Below, piece by piece: positions 19,621 through 28,248 of a DNA stretch of 64,000 bases. Position 1 is the stretch's first letter, and every line of letters starts with the position of its first letter. The DNA is taken from NCBI RefSeq assembly GCF_025960985.1, contig NZ_JAOQMX010000005.1:85330-149329 (forward strand), written 5' to 3'. The position numbers and the translations under genes were made by a program. The DNA is from Flavobacterium psychraerolatum (lineage in GTDB: Bacteria; Bacteroidota; Bacteroidia; Flavobacteriales; Flavobacteriaceae). The notes under the pieces were generated by a model that saw nothing but the letters and a program-made list of their open reading frames with translations, was not told the DNA's origin and made no database searches.

Positions 19621-20165
19621 TCTCCCAAAATCTCTTTGCGAGACAAAACCTTATTTTTATTTTCGATTAAAAAGAGAAGCAGTTTGTATTCACGAGGCGA
19701 AAGATTTACTTGCTCGTCTTTCATCATTACCTTATGTTCATCAATAAAAACATGTATAGAACCACAGTTTACAGGAAGTTGAAGGATCTTCATTATTAAA
19801 TTTAGTTCGCCGTACGAGTGCGTTGATTCTTGAGATTAACAAATTAAAAGGTTTAACCAAATAATCATCTACAACAAAATCCAATATTTCAACTTTGTTA
19901 TCAGCCTCTCCCAAGGCATTTAGCATGATTACGGGGATAGATTTCTTTTTAAATCGAAGTAATTTAACTAGTTCAATTCCACTAGTATCGGGGAGCAGGT
20001 TATCCTTTAGGATGATATCCCATTGTGATGATAAAATATGTTCTCTTGCTTCAACACCATTTTCGCTCAAATGCACAGTAAAACTATTTTCGCTAGTCCT
20101 TTGATCATAAAATCGCTAATTCGTTTATCATCCTCAACTAATAGATATTCCTCTGTTGTGCTTTT
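19620..20165 (-). pseudogene. OmpR-family response regulator, frameshifted and truncated
   Basis: Receiver domain pieces in three frames: YLLVEDDKRISDFMIKGLA (20150-20097), then HLSENGVEAREHIL...IPVIMLNALGEADN...YLVKPFNL (20076-19800), then the start of the winged-helix domain LSPREYKLLLFLIENKNK (19710-19650). Frameshifts lie near 20098 and 19790. There is no clear start codon before the first piece. After KEILGD the sequence passes directly into RND pump coding sequence, so the DNA-recognition helix and wing are missing. Such regulators normally sit beside a kinase and control the efflux pump next door. That arrangement is implied but the kinase is gone. Confidence 0.82.
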
Positions 20166-20203
20166 TTTTTTTACAAATTTACTATATTGATAAAAATATA
20201 AAG

Positions 20204-20236
20204 CAAAAAAAAACTCCAACAAAATTGTTGGAGTTT
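20204..20236 (-). terminator. Terminator of the tRNA-Val pair
   Basis: Hairpin ACTCCAAC / GTTGGAGT followed (minus strand) by a long T-run, directly after the 3' end of the downstream tRNA gene. Confidence 0.8.
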
Positions 20237-20238
20237 CT

Positions 20239-20316
20239 TGGTGGGCGATGAGGGGTTCGAACCCCCGACCCCCTCGGTGTAAACGAGGTGCTCTGAACCA
20301 GCTGAGCTAATCGCCC
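20239..20316 (-). tRNA. tRNA-Val (anticodon TAC), CCA encoded
   Basis: A cloverleaf can be drawn: acceptor GGGCGAT/ATCGCCC, D-arm, anticodon stem CCTCG/CGAGG with loop TTTACAC (anticodon TAC), T-arm GGGGG TTCGAAC CCC. The 3' end reads discriminator A then CCA in the DNA. It reads valine GUA/GUG-type codons. It is the second gene of a tandem pair. Confidence 0.97.
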
Positions 20317-20383
20317 TATTTTACTAGGTTGTAATTATTACTAATTACCTGCTAAACATTTTAAAGATAATGTTTGAATCTTG

Positions 20384-20458
20384 TGGGCGATGAGGGGTTC
20401 GAACCCCCGACCCCCTCGGTGTAAACGAGGTGCTCTGAACCAGCTGAGCTAATCGCCC
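20384..20458 (-). tRNA. tRNA-Val (anticodon TAC), CCA not encoded
   Basis: The mature sequence is identical to the neighbouring copy at 20242-20316, with the same acceptor, anticodon loop TTTACAC and T-arm. After discriminator A the DNA reads CAA, so CCA must be added post-transcriptionally. The flanks on the 5' side (TATTTTACTAGGTTG) are also shared with the other copy, showing a tandem duplication. Confidence 0.97.
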
Positions 20459-20639
20459 TATTTTACTAGGTTGCAATCATTACCTATTGCGAGTGCAAAT
20501 GTAAGACGAGTTTTTGAATAAACAATGCATTTAAAAAAAAAAAGATATAAAAAAATAACCTTTCCCCCTTTAGAACTCATTAACAACTATTTAAGATAAG
20601 TAGAAGATAATAGTTTTTTTTTCTACTAACTATATAATG

Positions 20640-20647
20640 TACATTTG
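20640..20647 (+). promoter_or_regulatory. Bacteroidota -7 element of the ABC exporter gene
   Basis: TACATTTG matches TAnnTTTG and ends 18 bp before the ATG at 20666, giving a very short leader. Confidence 0.6.
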
Positions 20648-20665
20648 CAATAAAAATATAACTCA

Positions 20666-22456
20666 ATGGCCCGTTTTAAAGAAAATGATTTACCCAAAGC
20701 GAAACTAAATACTAGTTCTCTCCAAAAGGCATTACGAATTTTTAAATATTCCAAAAATCAAAAATGGAAATTTTTTGTTGGTTTACTCTTTTTGCTATTA
20801 ACTAGTGCCACTGCCCTAGCCTTTCCAAAATTGATGGGTATGCTTGTTGATTGTGTATCAACCAAAGATTTAGACAAAGCCAATCAAATTGCATTGGCAT
20901 TGATGGGGATTTTAGTACTGCAAGCTGTTTTTTCGTTTTTTAGAATATCGTTGTTCGTAAATTTTACTGAGAATACTTTATCTAACATTCGTTTTGCATT
21001 GTATGAGAATTTAATTAAACTACCCATGTCATTTTTCTCTCAAAAGCGCGTTGGAGAATTAAACAGTCGCATCAGTGCAGATATTTCGCAATTACAAGAT
21101 ACGCTTACTACAACCATTGCCGAATTTTTGAGACAATTTATCCTTATCGTTGGAGGTTTTATTATCCTAGGAAGCATCAGTCCAAACCTTACTATCATGA
21201 TGCTTTGCATTGTTCCCGTGGTAGCCGTTGCTGCAGTGATATTTGGTCGTTTTATTCGAAAATACGGAAAAATGACGCAAGACAAAGTAGCCGAAAGTCA
21301 AGTTATTGTTGAAGAAACTTTACAAGGAATTACAAACGTAAAATCTTTTGCTAACGAATGGTATGAATTGGAACGTTACAAAAATAAAATTAAAGAAATT
21401 GTAGCGATTGCAATCAAAGGAGGACAATACAGAGGATATTTTGCATCGTTCATTATATTATGTTTGTTCGGTTGCGTAGTAGCGGTCGTTTGGTACGGAA
21501 TCACATTAACTATTAAAGGTGAAGTTGACGGTGTTGGAGATTTAATTTCCTTCATTTTATATACTACATTTATCGGAGCTTCTTTTGGAGGAATAGCTGA
21601 AATGTATGCACAAATTCAAAAAGCCGTTGGTGCTACAGAACGAGTTTTTGAATTATTAGACGAAGTTCCAGAAGCAATTAATACTACTCCTAATAAAAAT
21701 CCAATTGAAAAAATAAAAGGGAACGTTACATTCAAAAATGTAGCTTTCAGTTATCCTTCTAGAAAAGAAATCAAAGTTTTAAAAGAAGTTAACTTTAAAG
21801 CTGAATTTGGCCAAAAAATAGCCGTTGTCGGTCCAAGTGGAGCTGGTAAATCAACTATTGCTTCTTTATTACTCCGATTTTATGATATTGAAAGTGGCGA
21901 AATTAGTATTGATGGTAAGAACATCTACAATTACGACCTAGAAGAGTTACGCGGTAATATGAGTATCGTACCTCAGGATGTAATTTTATTTGGAGGTACA
22001 ATCAAAGAAAACATTGCCTACGGAAAACCAAACGCTACTGAAGACGAAATCATAGCCGCAGCAAAACAAGCTAATGCTTTAACTTTTATCGATAGTTTTC
22101 CTGAGAAATTTGAAACTGTAGTAGGTGAAAGGGGTATTAAGCTTTCTGGTGGTCAAAGACAACGTATTGCTATTGCCCGTGCATTATTAAAAAATCCTAG
22201 TATTCTGATCTTAGATGAAGCCACTTCTTCATTGGATAGCGAAAGTGAAAAATTAGTGCAAGAAGCTTTAGAAGTTTTGATGCAAGGTAGAACTAGTATT
22301 ATTATTGCTCACCGTTTGTCAACAATTCGTTCAGCAGATCAGATTTTAGTATTGGATAATGGTGTTATTTCAGAACAAGGAACACATCAAGAATTAATTA
22401 ACCTTGAAAATGGTATTTATAAAAATTTAAGCAATTTACAATTTAGCCATTCCTAA
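20666..22456 (+). CDS. ABC transporter with fused permease and ATPase (MsbA-like half-transporter)
   Basis: 596 aa. Six-helix transmembrane domain (residues about 35-325) followed by an ABC domain with Walker A GPSGAGKST (about 392), signature LSGGQRQR (about 495), Walker B ILILDEATSSLD and H-loop IIAHRLST. The architecture is that of homodimeric exporters for lipids, peptides or drugs. MsbA-like lipid flipping is possible but not shown. It is a single-gene unit with its own TAnnTTTG promoter and a strong terminator after it. Confidence 0.95.
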   Translation: MARFKENDLPKAKLNTSSLQKALRIFKYSKNQKWKFFVGLLFLLLTSATALAFPKLMGMLVDCVSTKDLDKANQIALALMGILVLQAVFSFFRISLFVNFTENTLSNIRFALYENLIKLPMSFFSQKRVGELNSRISADISQLQDTLTTTIAEFLRQFILIVGGFIILGSISPNLTIMMLCIVPVVAVAAVIFGRFIRKYGKMTQDKVAESQVIVEETLQGITNVKSFANEWYELERYKNKIKEIVAIAIKGGQYRGYFASFIILCLFGCVVAVVWYGITLTIKGEVDGVGDLISFILYTTFIGASFGGIAEMYAQIQKAVGATERVFELLDEVPEAINTTPNKNPIEKIKGNVTFKNVAFSYPSRKEIKVLKEVNFKAEFGQKIAVVGPSGAGKSTIASLLLRFYDIESGEISIDGKNIYNYDLEELRGNMSIVPQDVILFGGTIKENIAYGKPNATEDEIIAAAKQANALTFIDSFPEKFETVVGERGIKLSGGQRQRIAIARALLKNPSILILDEATSSLDSESEKLVQEALEVLMQGRTSIIIAHRLSTIRSADQILVLDNGVISEQGTHQELINLENGIYKNLSNLQFSHS

Positions 22457-22480
22457 GTGCAGTATTGAAATTATAAAATT

Positions 22481-22517
22481 AAAGCTCCAAATAATCACTA
22501 TTTGGAGCTTTTTTTTT
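22481..22517. terminator. Bidirectional terminator, ABC exporter / proline dehydrogenase
   Basis: Hairpin AAAGCTCCAAATA / TATTTGGAGCTTT followed by a T-run, between convergent genes. Confidence 0.85.
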
Positions 22518-23682
22518 ATGCCTTTCTTCTAGATCTTTCCGTTTTTAACAGCTTCAATTCTCTACTGGTTTGTCCGGCAACAGAGGTGTTTTCTTCAGCT
22601 CGACGAATCAAGTATGGCATTACATCTTTTACCGGTCCAAACGGCAAATACTTAGCCACATTATACCCGTGAGCTGCCAAATTATAGCTGATGTGATCAC
22701 TCATACCATACAGTTGACCAAACCACACCTTTGAATTACTAACAGATATACCCTTCTTTTTCATTAAATCGAGTACTATTAAAATACTTTCTTCATTATG
22801 TGTACCAAAAAAAACTGAAAGCGTAGCACTATTATCTAGTAAATAACTTGCAGCAGTGTCGTAGTTTTGATCCGTAACTTCTTTGTTAATACAAATTGGA
22901 GAAGGATAACCAAATTCAATTGCGCGATTGTTCTCTTTTTCCAAATAAGCCCCACGAACCAATTTAATACCAATAAAAAAACCATCTTGGATAGCGATAT
23001 TATGTATTTTTTTTAAATAATCCAAACGATCCCACCGGTACATTTGCAACGTATTAAATATGATTGCTTTATACTTATTATATTTTCGCATCATGTCCAG
23101 AATCAAATCGTCTGCTGCTTTTTGCATCCAGCTTTCTTCGGCATCAATTAACAAAGACACGTTGGCATCAAAAGCTGTTTTGCAAATTAATTCGAATCGA
23201 GCTTCGACCTTCTTCCATTCTTCTAGTTCTGTTTCAGTTAATTTTTGACCCGCACTTATTTTTTCGAACAAAATAAACCTACCTATTCCTGTTGGTTTAA
23301 AAACAGCAAATGGAATAGCAAGTTTTTCTTTCCCAAAAGTGATGGTTTTTAATATCATTTGGGTAGCTGCCTCAAATTGCTTTTCTTCCTCTTTTCCTTC
23401 TACAGAAAAATCCAATACTGCCGATACTCCTTTGGTAAACATAGTATCAACTACAGTAAGACAATCTTGTTCATTTACACCTCCACAAAAATGATCAAAT
23501 ACAGTTGCTCGTATCAAACCTTCAACCGGCAAATGTACTTTGAGTGCAAAATTGGTAACGGCTGTCCCTATCCGAACCAAAGGTTCATTGGCAATCATTT
23601 TAAATAAAAAATAAGCTCTTTCTAACTCGGTATCACTCTTTAATGCAAAAGCTACTGCTGTATCTTCAAAAATATTCCCCAT
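22516..23682 (-). CDS. Proline dehydrogenase (PRODH)
   Basis: 388 aa FAD-dependent enzyme that oxidises proline to pyrroline-5-carboxylate. PRODH barrel signatures are seen: LLIDAEESWMQ (about 210), IKLVRGAYLEKE (about 268), FGTHNEESI (about 315) and a C-terminal YLPFGPVKDVMPYLIRRAEEN, which holds the RR proline-binding pair. It is the monofunctional type; no P5C dehydrogenase domain is fused and no putA-like partner lies next to it. A member of the Bacteroidota short PRODH group. Divergent from aroB. Confidence 0.93.
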   Translation of the reverse strand: MGNIFEDTAVAFALKSDTELERAYFLFKMIANEPLVRIGTAVTNFALKVHLPVEGLIRATVFDHFCGGVNEQDCLTVVDTMFTKGVSAVLDFSVEGKEEEKQFEAATQMILKTITFGKEKLAIPFAVFKPTGIGRFILFEKISAGQKLTETELEEWKKVEARFELICKTAFDANVSLLIDAEESWMQKAADDLILDMMRKYNKYKAIIFNTLQMYRWDRLDYLKKIHNIAIQDGFFIGIKLVRGAYLEKENNRAIEFGYPSPICINKEVTDQNYDTAASYLLDNSATLSVFFGTHNEESILIVLDLMKKKGISVSNSKVWFGQLYGMSDHISYNLAAHGYNVAKYLPFGPVKDVMPYLIRRAEENTSVAGQTSRELKLLKTERSRRKA

Positions 23683-23888
23683 TAACTTGAATTTTTAATT
23701 AAAAATAGATAATTATAAACCAACTTTTGTTTTGATCATCACAAAGTTTTTTATTTTATATTAAAATAACCTTCAAAATGCCTAGAACTAGCGCGAGACC
23801 GCATTTTTAACATGAAAAAACAAAATATCTCTACGAAATAAAAGCGCTTATTTTTCAAAAAATTAAAGGAATAAAATCAAAAAAAATG

Positions 23889-23896
23889 TAGATTTG
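23889..23896 (+). promoter_or_regulatory. Candidate -7 element upstream of aroB
   Basis: TAGATTTG matches TAnnTTTG and lies about 84 bp before the aroB ATG, in the 297 bp divergent gap with the PRODH gene. The rest of the gap shows no gene. Confidence 0.45.
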
Positions 23897-23979
23897 CAAA
23901 AGTTTTCAAGGAGCACATTAACTGTTGTTTCCTTATTGATACTATCGCTTTTTACTCATATTGCAAATTACAATTAATT

Positions 23980-25059
23980 ATGTCTTTACAATCACATACT
24001 ATACAAGCCGTTGATCATCCTATTCACTTTAATGAAAAAGGATACGAAGCTTTAAATGCTCATTTGAGAGAAAACAAATATTCAAATTTATTTATTATTG
24101 TTGATAGTAATACCAACGAATTTTGTTTACCCAAATTTCTTCCGTTAGTAGAGACTAATTTGGGAATTGAGATCATCGAATTTGAAGCTGGAGAAATCAA
24201 TAAAAACATTGATACTTGTGTAGAAATTTGGAATGTATTAACTGAACTTGGTGGGGACAGAAAAAGTCTTGTTATTAATCTTGGTGGTGGAGTTGTAACC
24301 GATCTAGGAGGTTTTGTTGCCTCTACATTCAAACGTGGAATCGATTTTATAAATATCCCTACTACATTATTATCTATGGTAGACGCTTCTGTTGGTGGGA
24401 AAAATGGAGTAGACTTGGGTAATCTAAAAAATCAAATAGGTGTATTCAACTTACCGAAAATGGTAATTGTAGATACTGAATATCTTGAAACAGTTCCTCA
24501 AAATGAAATGCGTTCAGGATTAGCCGAAATGCTGAAACACGGTTTAATTTATGATAAAACATATTGGGAACACTTTTTGAATATCAGAGCCATCAATTTT
24601 GCTCAATTGGACGAATTAATTTTTCGATCTGTAGCCATAAAAAATGAAATTGTAACTCAAGATCCCACTGAAAAAAACATAAGAAAAGCATTGAATTTTG
24701 GACATACTTTGGGTCATGCTATAGAAAGTTACTTTTTGGAAAACCAAGAAAAAACTACCTTACTACATGGTGAAGCTATTGCTGTTGGAATGATTTTGGA
24801 AAGTTATATTTCATTACATAAAAACTTAATCTCAGAGCAAGAATTCAATGAGATTAAAACTACATTAAAATCAATCTATCAAGACATCACGTTTGACACA
24901 AAAGACATCAACCCCATCCTTGAATTATTGATTCATGATAAAAAAAATGAGTACGGAACAATTCAGTTTGCATTGATAGAAGGTATTGGTAAAATAATCA
25001 TTAATCAAACAGTTGAAAATGAATTGATTCTTAAAGCATTTCAAGATTATCAATCTTAA
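23980..25059 (+). CDS. aroB: 3-dehydroquinate synthase
   Basis: 359 aa cytosolic enzyme of the shikimate pathway converting DAHP to 3-dehydroquinate, NAD- and metal-dependent. NAD-binding GGGVVTDLGGFVAST (about 104-118), PTTLLSMVDASVGGKNGV, metal ligands in SGLAEMLKHGLI and FGHTLGHAIE, and HGEAIAVGM are all intact. It stands alone between PRODH and the arginine decarboxylase region; no other aro genes are nearby. Confidence 0.97.
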   Translation: MSLQSHTIQAVDHPIHFNEKGYEALNAHLRENKYSNLFIIVDSNTNEFCLPKFLPLVETNLGIEIIEFEAGEINKNIDTCVEIWNVLTELGGDRKSLVINLGGGVVTDLGGFVASTFKRGIDFINIPTTLLSMVDASVGGKNGVDLGNLKNQIGVFNLPKMVIVDTEYLETVPQNEMRSGLAEMLKHGLIYDKTYWEHFLNIRAINFAQLDELIFRSVAIKNEIVTQDPTEKNIRKALNFGHTLGHAIESYFLENQEKTTLLHGEAIAVGMILESYISLHKNLISEQEFNEIKTTLKSIYQDITFDTKDINPILELLIHDKKNEYGTIQFALIEGIGKIIINQTVENELILKAFQDYQS

Positions 25060-25103
25060 TATTTTTTTACCATAAAGGATTGGATTACGTCTATATTATT
25101 TTT

Positions 25104-25111
25104 TACATTTG
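25104..25111 (+). promoter_or_regulatory. Bacteroidota -7 element before the small ORF and arginine decarboxylase
   Basis: TACATTTG matches TAnnTTTG. The ATG of the 59-codon ORF lies only 6 bp downstream, so the transcript would start at or very near that ATG. Confidence 0.55.
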
Positions 25112-25116
25112 CGTTA

Positions 25117-25296
25117 ATGAAAACAAATAAAAAACAACAAAATAACACTTCTCGAAGCCGCCAAAACAATAGGTCTTTTTTGAGTTTATTGAAACGGTTC
25201 TATTCGACAAGAGGCAACTTTATTTTTGATGTTTTTGACTTTTTAAAAACAGAGAATGAAAAGCTTCAGATTGTCTATGCTAACATTAGAGTTTGA
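25117..25296 (+). CDS. Possible 59-aa leader ORF upstream of arginine decarboxylase
   Basis: Small open frame beginning MKTNKKQQNNTSRSRQNNR and ending NIRV, 55 bp before the arginine decarboxylase start. It is basic, with seven arginines, and has no signal peptide or known domain. It begins right after a good -7 element, which suggests a leaderless or near-leaderless mRNA. It could be a real small protein, an arginine-sensing leader peptide, or just an untranslated 5' leader; I cannot tell which from this sequence alone. Confidence 0.4.
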   Translation: MKTNKKQQNNTSRSRQNNRSFLSLLKRFYSTRGNFIFDVFDFLKTENEKLQIVYANIRV

Positions 25297-25351
25297 ATTG
25301 TAGAATAATTTAAAAAATTTAAATCATTCTCTTAAACAAAAACAAACTAAA

Positions 25352-26752
25352 ATGAATACTAAATATTCTGACTTAATAAATCAAACTTACTATTTTCCTC
25401 AAGAAGAATTTAATTTAAACAAAGACAATCTTCAATTTCACAATATTGATTTGATGAAACTGGTGGAACAATACGGTACACCATTAAAATTCACCTATTT
25501 ACCTCAAATATCCAACAACATTAACAAAGCCAAAAACTGGTTTCGTAAATCAATGGATAAAAACAAATACGAAGGTAAGTACTATTATTGCTACTGTACA
25601 AAAAGCTCTCATTTTGAATATATAATGAACGAAGCTTTCAAGAATAACATACACATTGAAACTTCATCAGCATTTGACATCAATATCGTTGAGAATTTAT
25701 TAGAAAACGGAAAGATCAACAAAAGTACTTATGTGATTTGTAATGGTTTCAAAAGAGACCAATACATCGATAATATCGCTCGTTTGATCAATAACGGACA
25801 TAAAAATACTATTCCGATCATCGATAATTACGAAGAATTAGATTTATTACAAGCTGAAATTAATGGGAAATTCAAAATCGGAATCCGTATTGCAGCGGAG
25901 GAAGAACCTAAATTTGAATTCTATACTTCTAGATTAGGAATTGGATATAAAAACATTGTACAATTTTATAAAAAACAAATTCAAGAAAACGACAAGTTAG
26001 AATTGAAAATGTTACATTTTTTTATCAATACTGGTATTAATGACAATGCTTATTATTGGAATGAATTAGTAAAATGTATAAAAGTATATATTGCACTTAA
26101 AAAAGAATGCCCTACTCTTGATGGATTAAATATTGGTGGTGGTTTTCCAATTAAGAATTCTTTGACATTTGATTATGATTATCAATACATGATTGACGAA
26201 ATTATCAATCAAATCAAAATTGCTTGTGACGAAGCTGAAGTAGATGTTCCTAATATCTTTACAGAGTTTGGTTCCTTTACTGTTGGAGAAAGCGGTGGCG
26301 CTATTTACCAAGTTTTATATCAAAAACAGCAAAACGACAGAGAAAAATGGAACATGATTGACTCCTCTTTTATTACCACTCTACCTGATACTTGGGCAAT
26401 CAACAAACGTTTTATCATGCTAGCTGTTAACCGCTGGAATGAGACGTATGAAAGAGTATTATTGGGAGGAATGACTTGCGATAGTGATGATTATTACAAC
26501 TCTGAGCAAAATATGAATGCCATCTATTTACCTAAATACAACAAAGAAAAACCACTATATATTGGTTTTTTTAATACAGGTGCGTACCAAGAAACTATTG
26601 GTGGATACGGAGGTTTACACCACTGTTTGATTCCGCAACCCAAACATATTCTGATAGATAAGGATGAAAATGGGATTTTGGCTACCGAAGTTTTCTCGGA
26701 ACAACAAACTTCAGAGGACGTACTAAAAATATTAGGGTACAAAGCAAAATAA
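25352..26752 (+). CDS. Arginine decarboxylase, short Bacteroidota type (PLP fold III)
   Basis: 466 aa PLP-dependent decarboxylase of the alanine-racemase fold. The PLP lysine lies in YCYCTKSSHFEYIM (about residue 85). The PLP-phosphate glycine loop GLNIGGGFPIKNS (about 258) and FTEFGSFTVGESG (about 305) follow, and the active-site cysteine region MTCDSDDYY lies near 375. It is shorter than E. coli SpeA (about 630-660 aa). It is predicted to make agmatine for polyamine synthesis. It is followed 96 bp later by the deoxyhypusine synthase homologue. Substrate could be another basic amino acid; arginine is inferred from the family annotation in this phylum. Confidence 0.82.
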   Translation: MNTKYSDLINQTYYFPQEEFNLNKDNLQFHNIDLMKLVEQYGTPLKFTYLPQISNNINKAKNWFRKSMDKNKYEGKYYYCYCTKSSHFEYIMNEAFKNNIHIETSSAFDINIVENLLENGKINKSTYVICNGFKRDQYIDNIARLINNGHKNTIPIIDNYEELDLLQAEINGKFKIGIRIAAEEEPKFEFYTSRLGIGYKNIVQFYKKQIQENDKLELKMLHFFINTGINDNAYYWNELVKCIKVYIALKKECPTLDGLNIGGGFPIKNSLTFDYDYQYMIDEIINQIKIACDEAEVDVPNIFTEFGSFTVGESGGAIYQVLYQKQQNDREKWNMIDSSFITTLPDTWAINKRFIMLAVNRWNETYERVLLGGMTCDSDDYYNSEQNMNAIYLPKYNKEKPLYIGFFNTGAYQETIGGYGGLHHCLIPQPKHILIDKDENGILATEVFSEQQTSEDVLKILGYKAK

Positions 26753-26786
26753 TTCAAAAAAATAATAGTTAAATTAAAAAAATCTT

Positions 26787-26794
26787 TACTTTTG
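26787..26794 (+). promoter_or_regulatory. Bacteroidota -7 element of the DHS-like gene
   Basis: TACTTTTG matches TAnnTTTG, 54 bp before the ATG, so this gene can be transcribed separately from the decarboxylase gene. Confidence 0.5.
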
Positions 26795-26848
26795 AAATTG
26801 TAATCTCTTTCAATAAAACAGATTAAAAATATCTTTAAAAAAAACAAA

Positions 26849-27820
26849 ATGAGCAAGGGACCTATTAGCCAATTTATAGAAAAGCATTATTTGCATTTCA
26901 ATTCAGCATCATTAGTAGATGCAGCAAAAGCATACGAACAACAATTAGCCAACGGTGCTAAAATGATGGTAAGTATGGCTGGAGCAATGAGTACAGCCGA
27001 AATTGGTAAAATATTTGCCGAAATTATTCGTCAAGACAAAGTTCAAATCATTTCTTGTACAGGTGCAAATCTTGAAGAAGATATCATGAACTTGGTAGCG
27101 CACTCACACTACGAGAGAGTACCTAATTATAGAGATTTAACACCGCAAGACGAATGGGATCTTTTGGAAAGAGGATTGAACCGTGTGACTGATACTTGTA
27201 TTCCTGAACATGAAGCTTTTAGAAGATTACAAAAACATATTTTCAAAATTTGGAAAGATGCAGATGATAAAGGGGAACGCTATTTCCCTCATGAATTCAT
27301 GTACAAAATGTTGCTTTCGGGTGTTTTAGAAGAATACTACGAAATTGACCTAAAAGACAGTTGGATGTATGCTGCTGCTGAGAAAAACTTACCTATTATC
27401 GTTCCAGGATGGGAAGATAGCACAATGGGTAATATTTTTGCCTCTTATGTAATCAAAGGAGAGTTGAAAGCATCGACAATGAAATCTGGAATTGAATACA
27501 TGGTATACCTTTCTGATTGGTATCCAAAAAATAGTGCTAACGGAATTGGATTTTTCCAAATTGGTGGAGGTATTGCTGGAGATTTCCCAATTTGTGTTGT
27601 TCCTATGTTGTATCAAGATATGGAAATGCATGACATTCCTTTCTGGAGCTATTTCTGTCAAATTTCTGATTCAACAACTAGTTATGGTTCGTATTCAGGG
27701 GCAGTACCGAATGAAAAAATCACTTGGGGTAAATTAGATATTAAAACTCCTAAATTTATTATCGAATCTGATGCTACTATTGTGGCACCTTTAATTTTTG
27801 CTTATTTATTAGACTTATAG
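26849..27820 (+). CDS. Deoxyhypusine synthase family protein
   Basis: 323 aa, NAD-dependent DHS fold. The conserved ISCTGANLEEDIMN (about 68-81), IIVPGWEDSTMGN and FFQIGGGIAGDFPI match DHS. The C-terminal ITWGKLDIKT keeps the WGK lysine that carries the aminobutyl intermediate in eukaryotic DHS, followed by SDATIVAPLIFAYLL. Bacteria lack eIF5A, so bacterial homologues are thought to aminobutylate a small amine instead (homospermidine-type chemistry), but the product here is unknown. Context beside arginine decarboxylase supports a polyamine role. Confidence 0.88.
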   Translation: MSKGPISQFIEKHYLHFNSASLVDAAKAYEQQLANGAKMMVSMAGAMSTAEIGKIFAEIIRQDKVQIISCTGANLEEDIMNLVAHSHYERVPNYRDLTPQDEWDLLERGLNRVTDTCIPEHEAFRRLQKHIFKIWKDADDKGERYFPHEFMYKMLLSGVLEEYYEIDLKDSWMYAAAEKNLPIIVPGWEDSTMGNIFASYVIKGELKASTMKSGIEYMVYLSDWYPKNSANGIGFFQIGGGIAGDFPICVVPMLYQDMEMHDIPFWSYFCQISDSTTSYGSYSGAVPNEKITWGKLDIKTPKFIIESDATIVAPLIFAYLLDL

Positions 27821-27829
27821 AGTATCATT

Positions 27830-28231
27830 ATGAAAAGAGTAATTGTTGATTACGCAAAACTTACAAACGAGATTTTAAACCTATTAGTGGAACGTTTCCC
27901 TGATGGCTATGATGATTCAGACATCATTCGTTTTAGAAATGCTAAGAATGAATTGATTGAAGCGGTAGAAGTACGTACTGAAGACACTATTTATTTAGTA
28001 AAAGTGAGTACTAAATTGGCTGACCGAATCGAAAATTATGATGAAGATGATGAAATTGATGATGAGATTGAACCAATCACACCAATTAAAGGAGTAGATT
28101 TGGATGACGACATTGACGATGATGATGACGAAGATGATAATCATGACAAACCTGATTTGGATGATGATGACGAAGATTCTGATGATCGAAAAAGCTCAGA
28201 TGACGACGATGATGATGACGACGAAGATTAA
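27830..28231 (+). CDS. Conserved small protein with Asp/Glu-rich C-terminal tail
   Basis: 133 aa. Residues about 1-70 form a folded-looking domain (MKRVIVDYAKLTNEILNLL; YLVKVSTKLADRIENYDED). The rest is a nearly pure Asp/Glu low-complexity tail. The gene starts 9 bp after the DHS-like stop, so it is in the same operon. I recall similar flavobacterial proteins carrying misleading automatic names such as DNA primase; nothing in this sequence supports a primase. The function is unknown; the tail suggests DNA mimicry, metal binding or RNAP-delta-like behaviour, all speculative. Confidence 0.78.
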   Translation: MKRVIVDYAKLTNEILNLLVERFPDGYDDSDIIRFRNAKNELIEAVEVRTEDTIYLVKVSTKLADRIENYDEDDEIDDEIEPITPIKGVDLDDDIDDDDDEDDNHDKPDLDDDDEDSDDRKSSDDDDDDDDED

Positions 28232-28248
28232 TTTCTTCATTTAAATAT

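Noticed and set aside
19509..19793. 94-codon frame treated as a real regulator protein
   Set aside because: It begins inside a regulator after a frameshift and ends in out-of-frame pump sequence, so it is a by-product of deletion.
20239..20458. tRNA-Val pair as an integration site of a genomic island carrying the metal locus
   Set aside because: No integrase, no repeated tRNA 3' end at the far side of the locus, and the neighbouring genes look native in composition.
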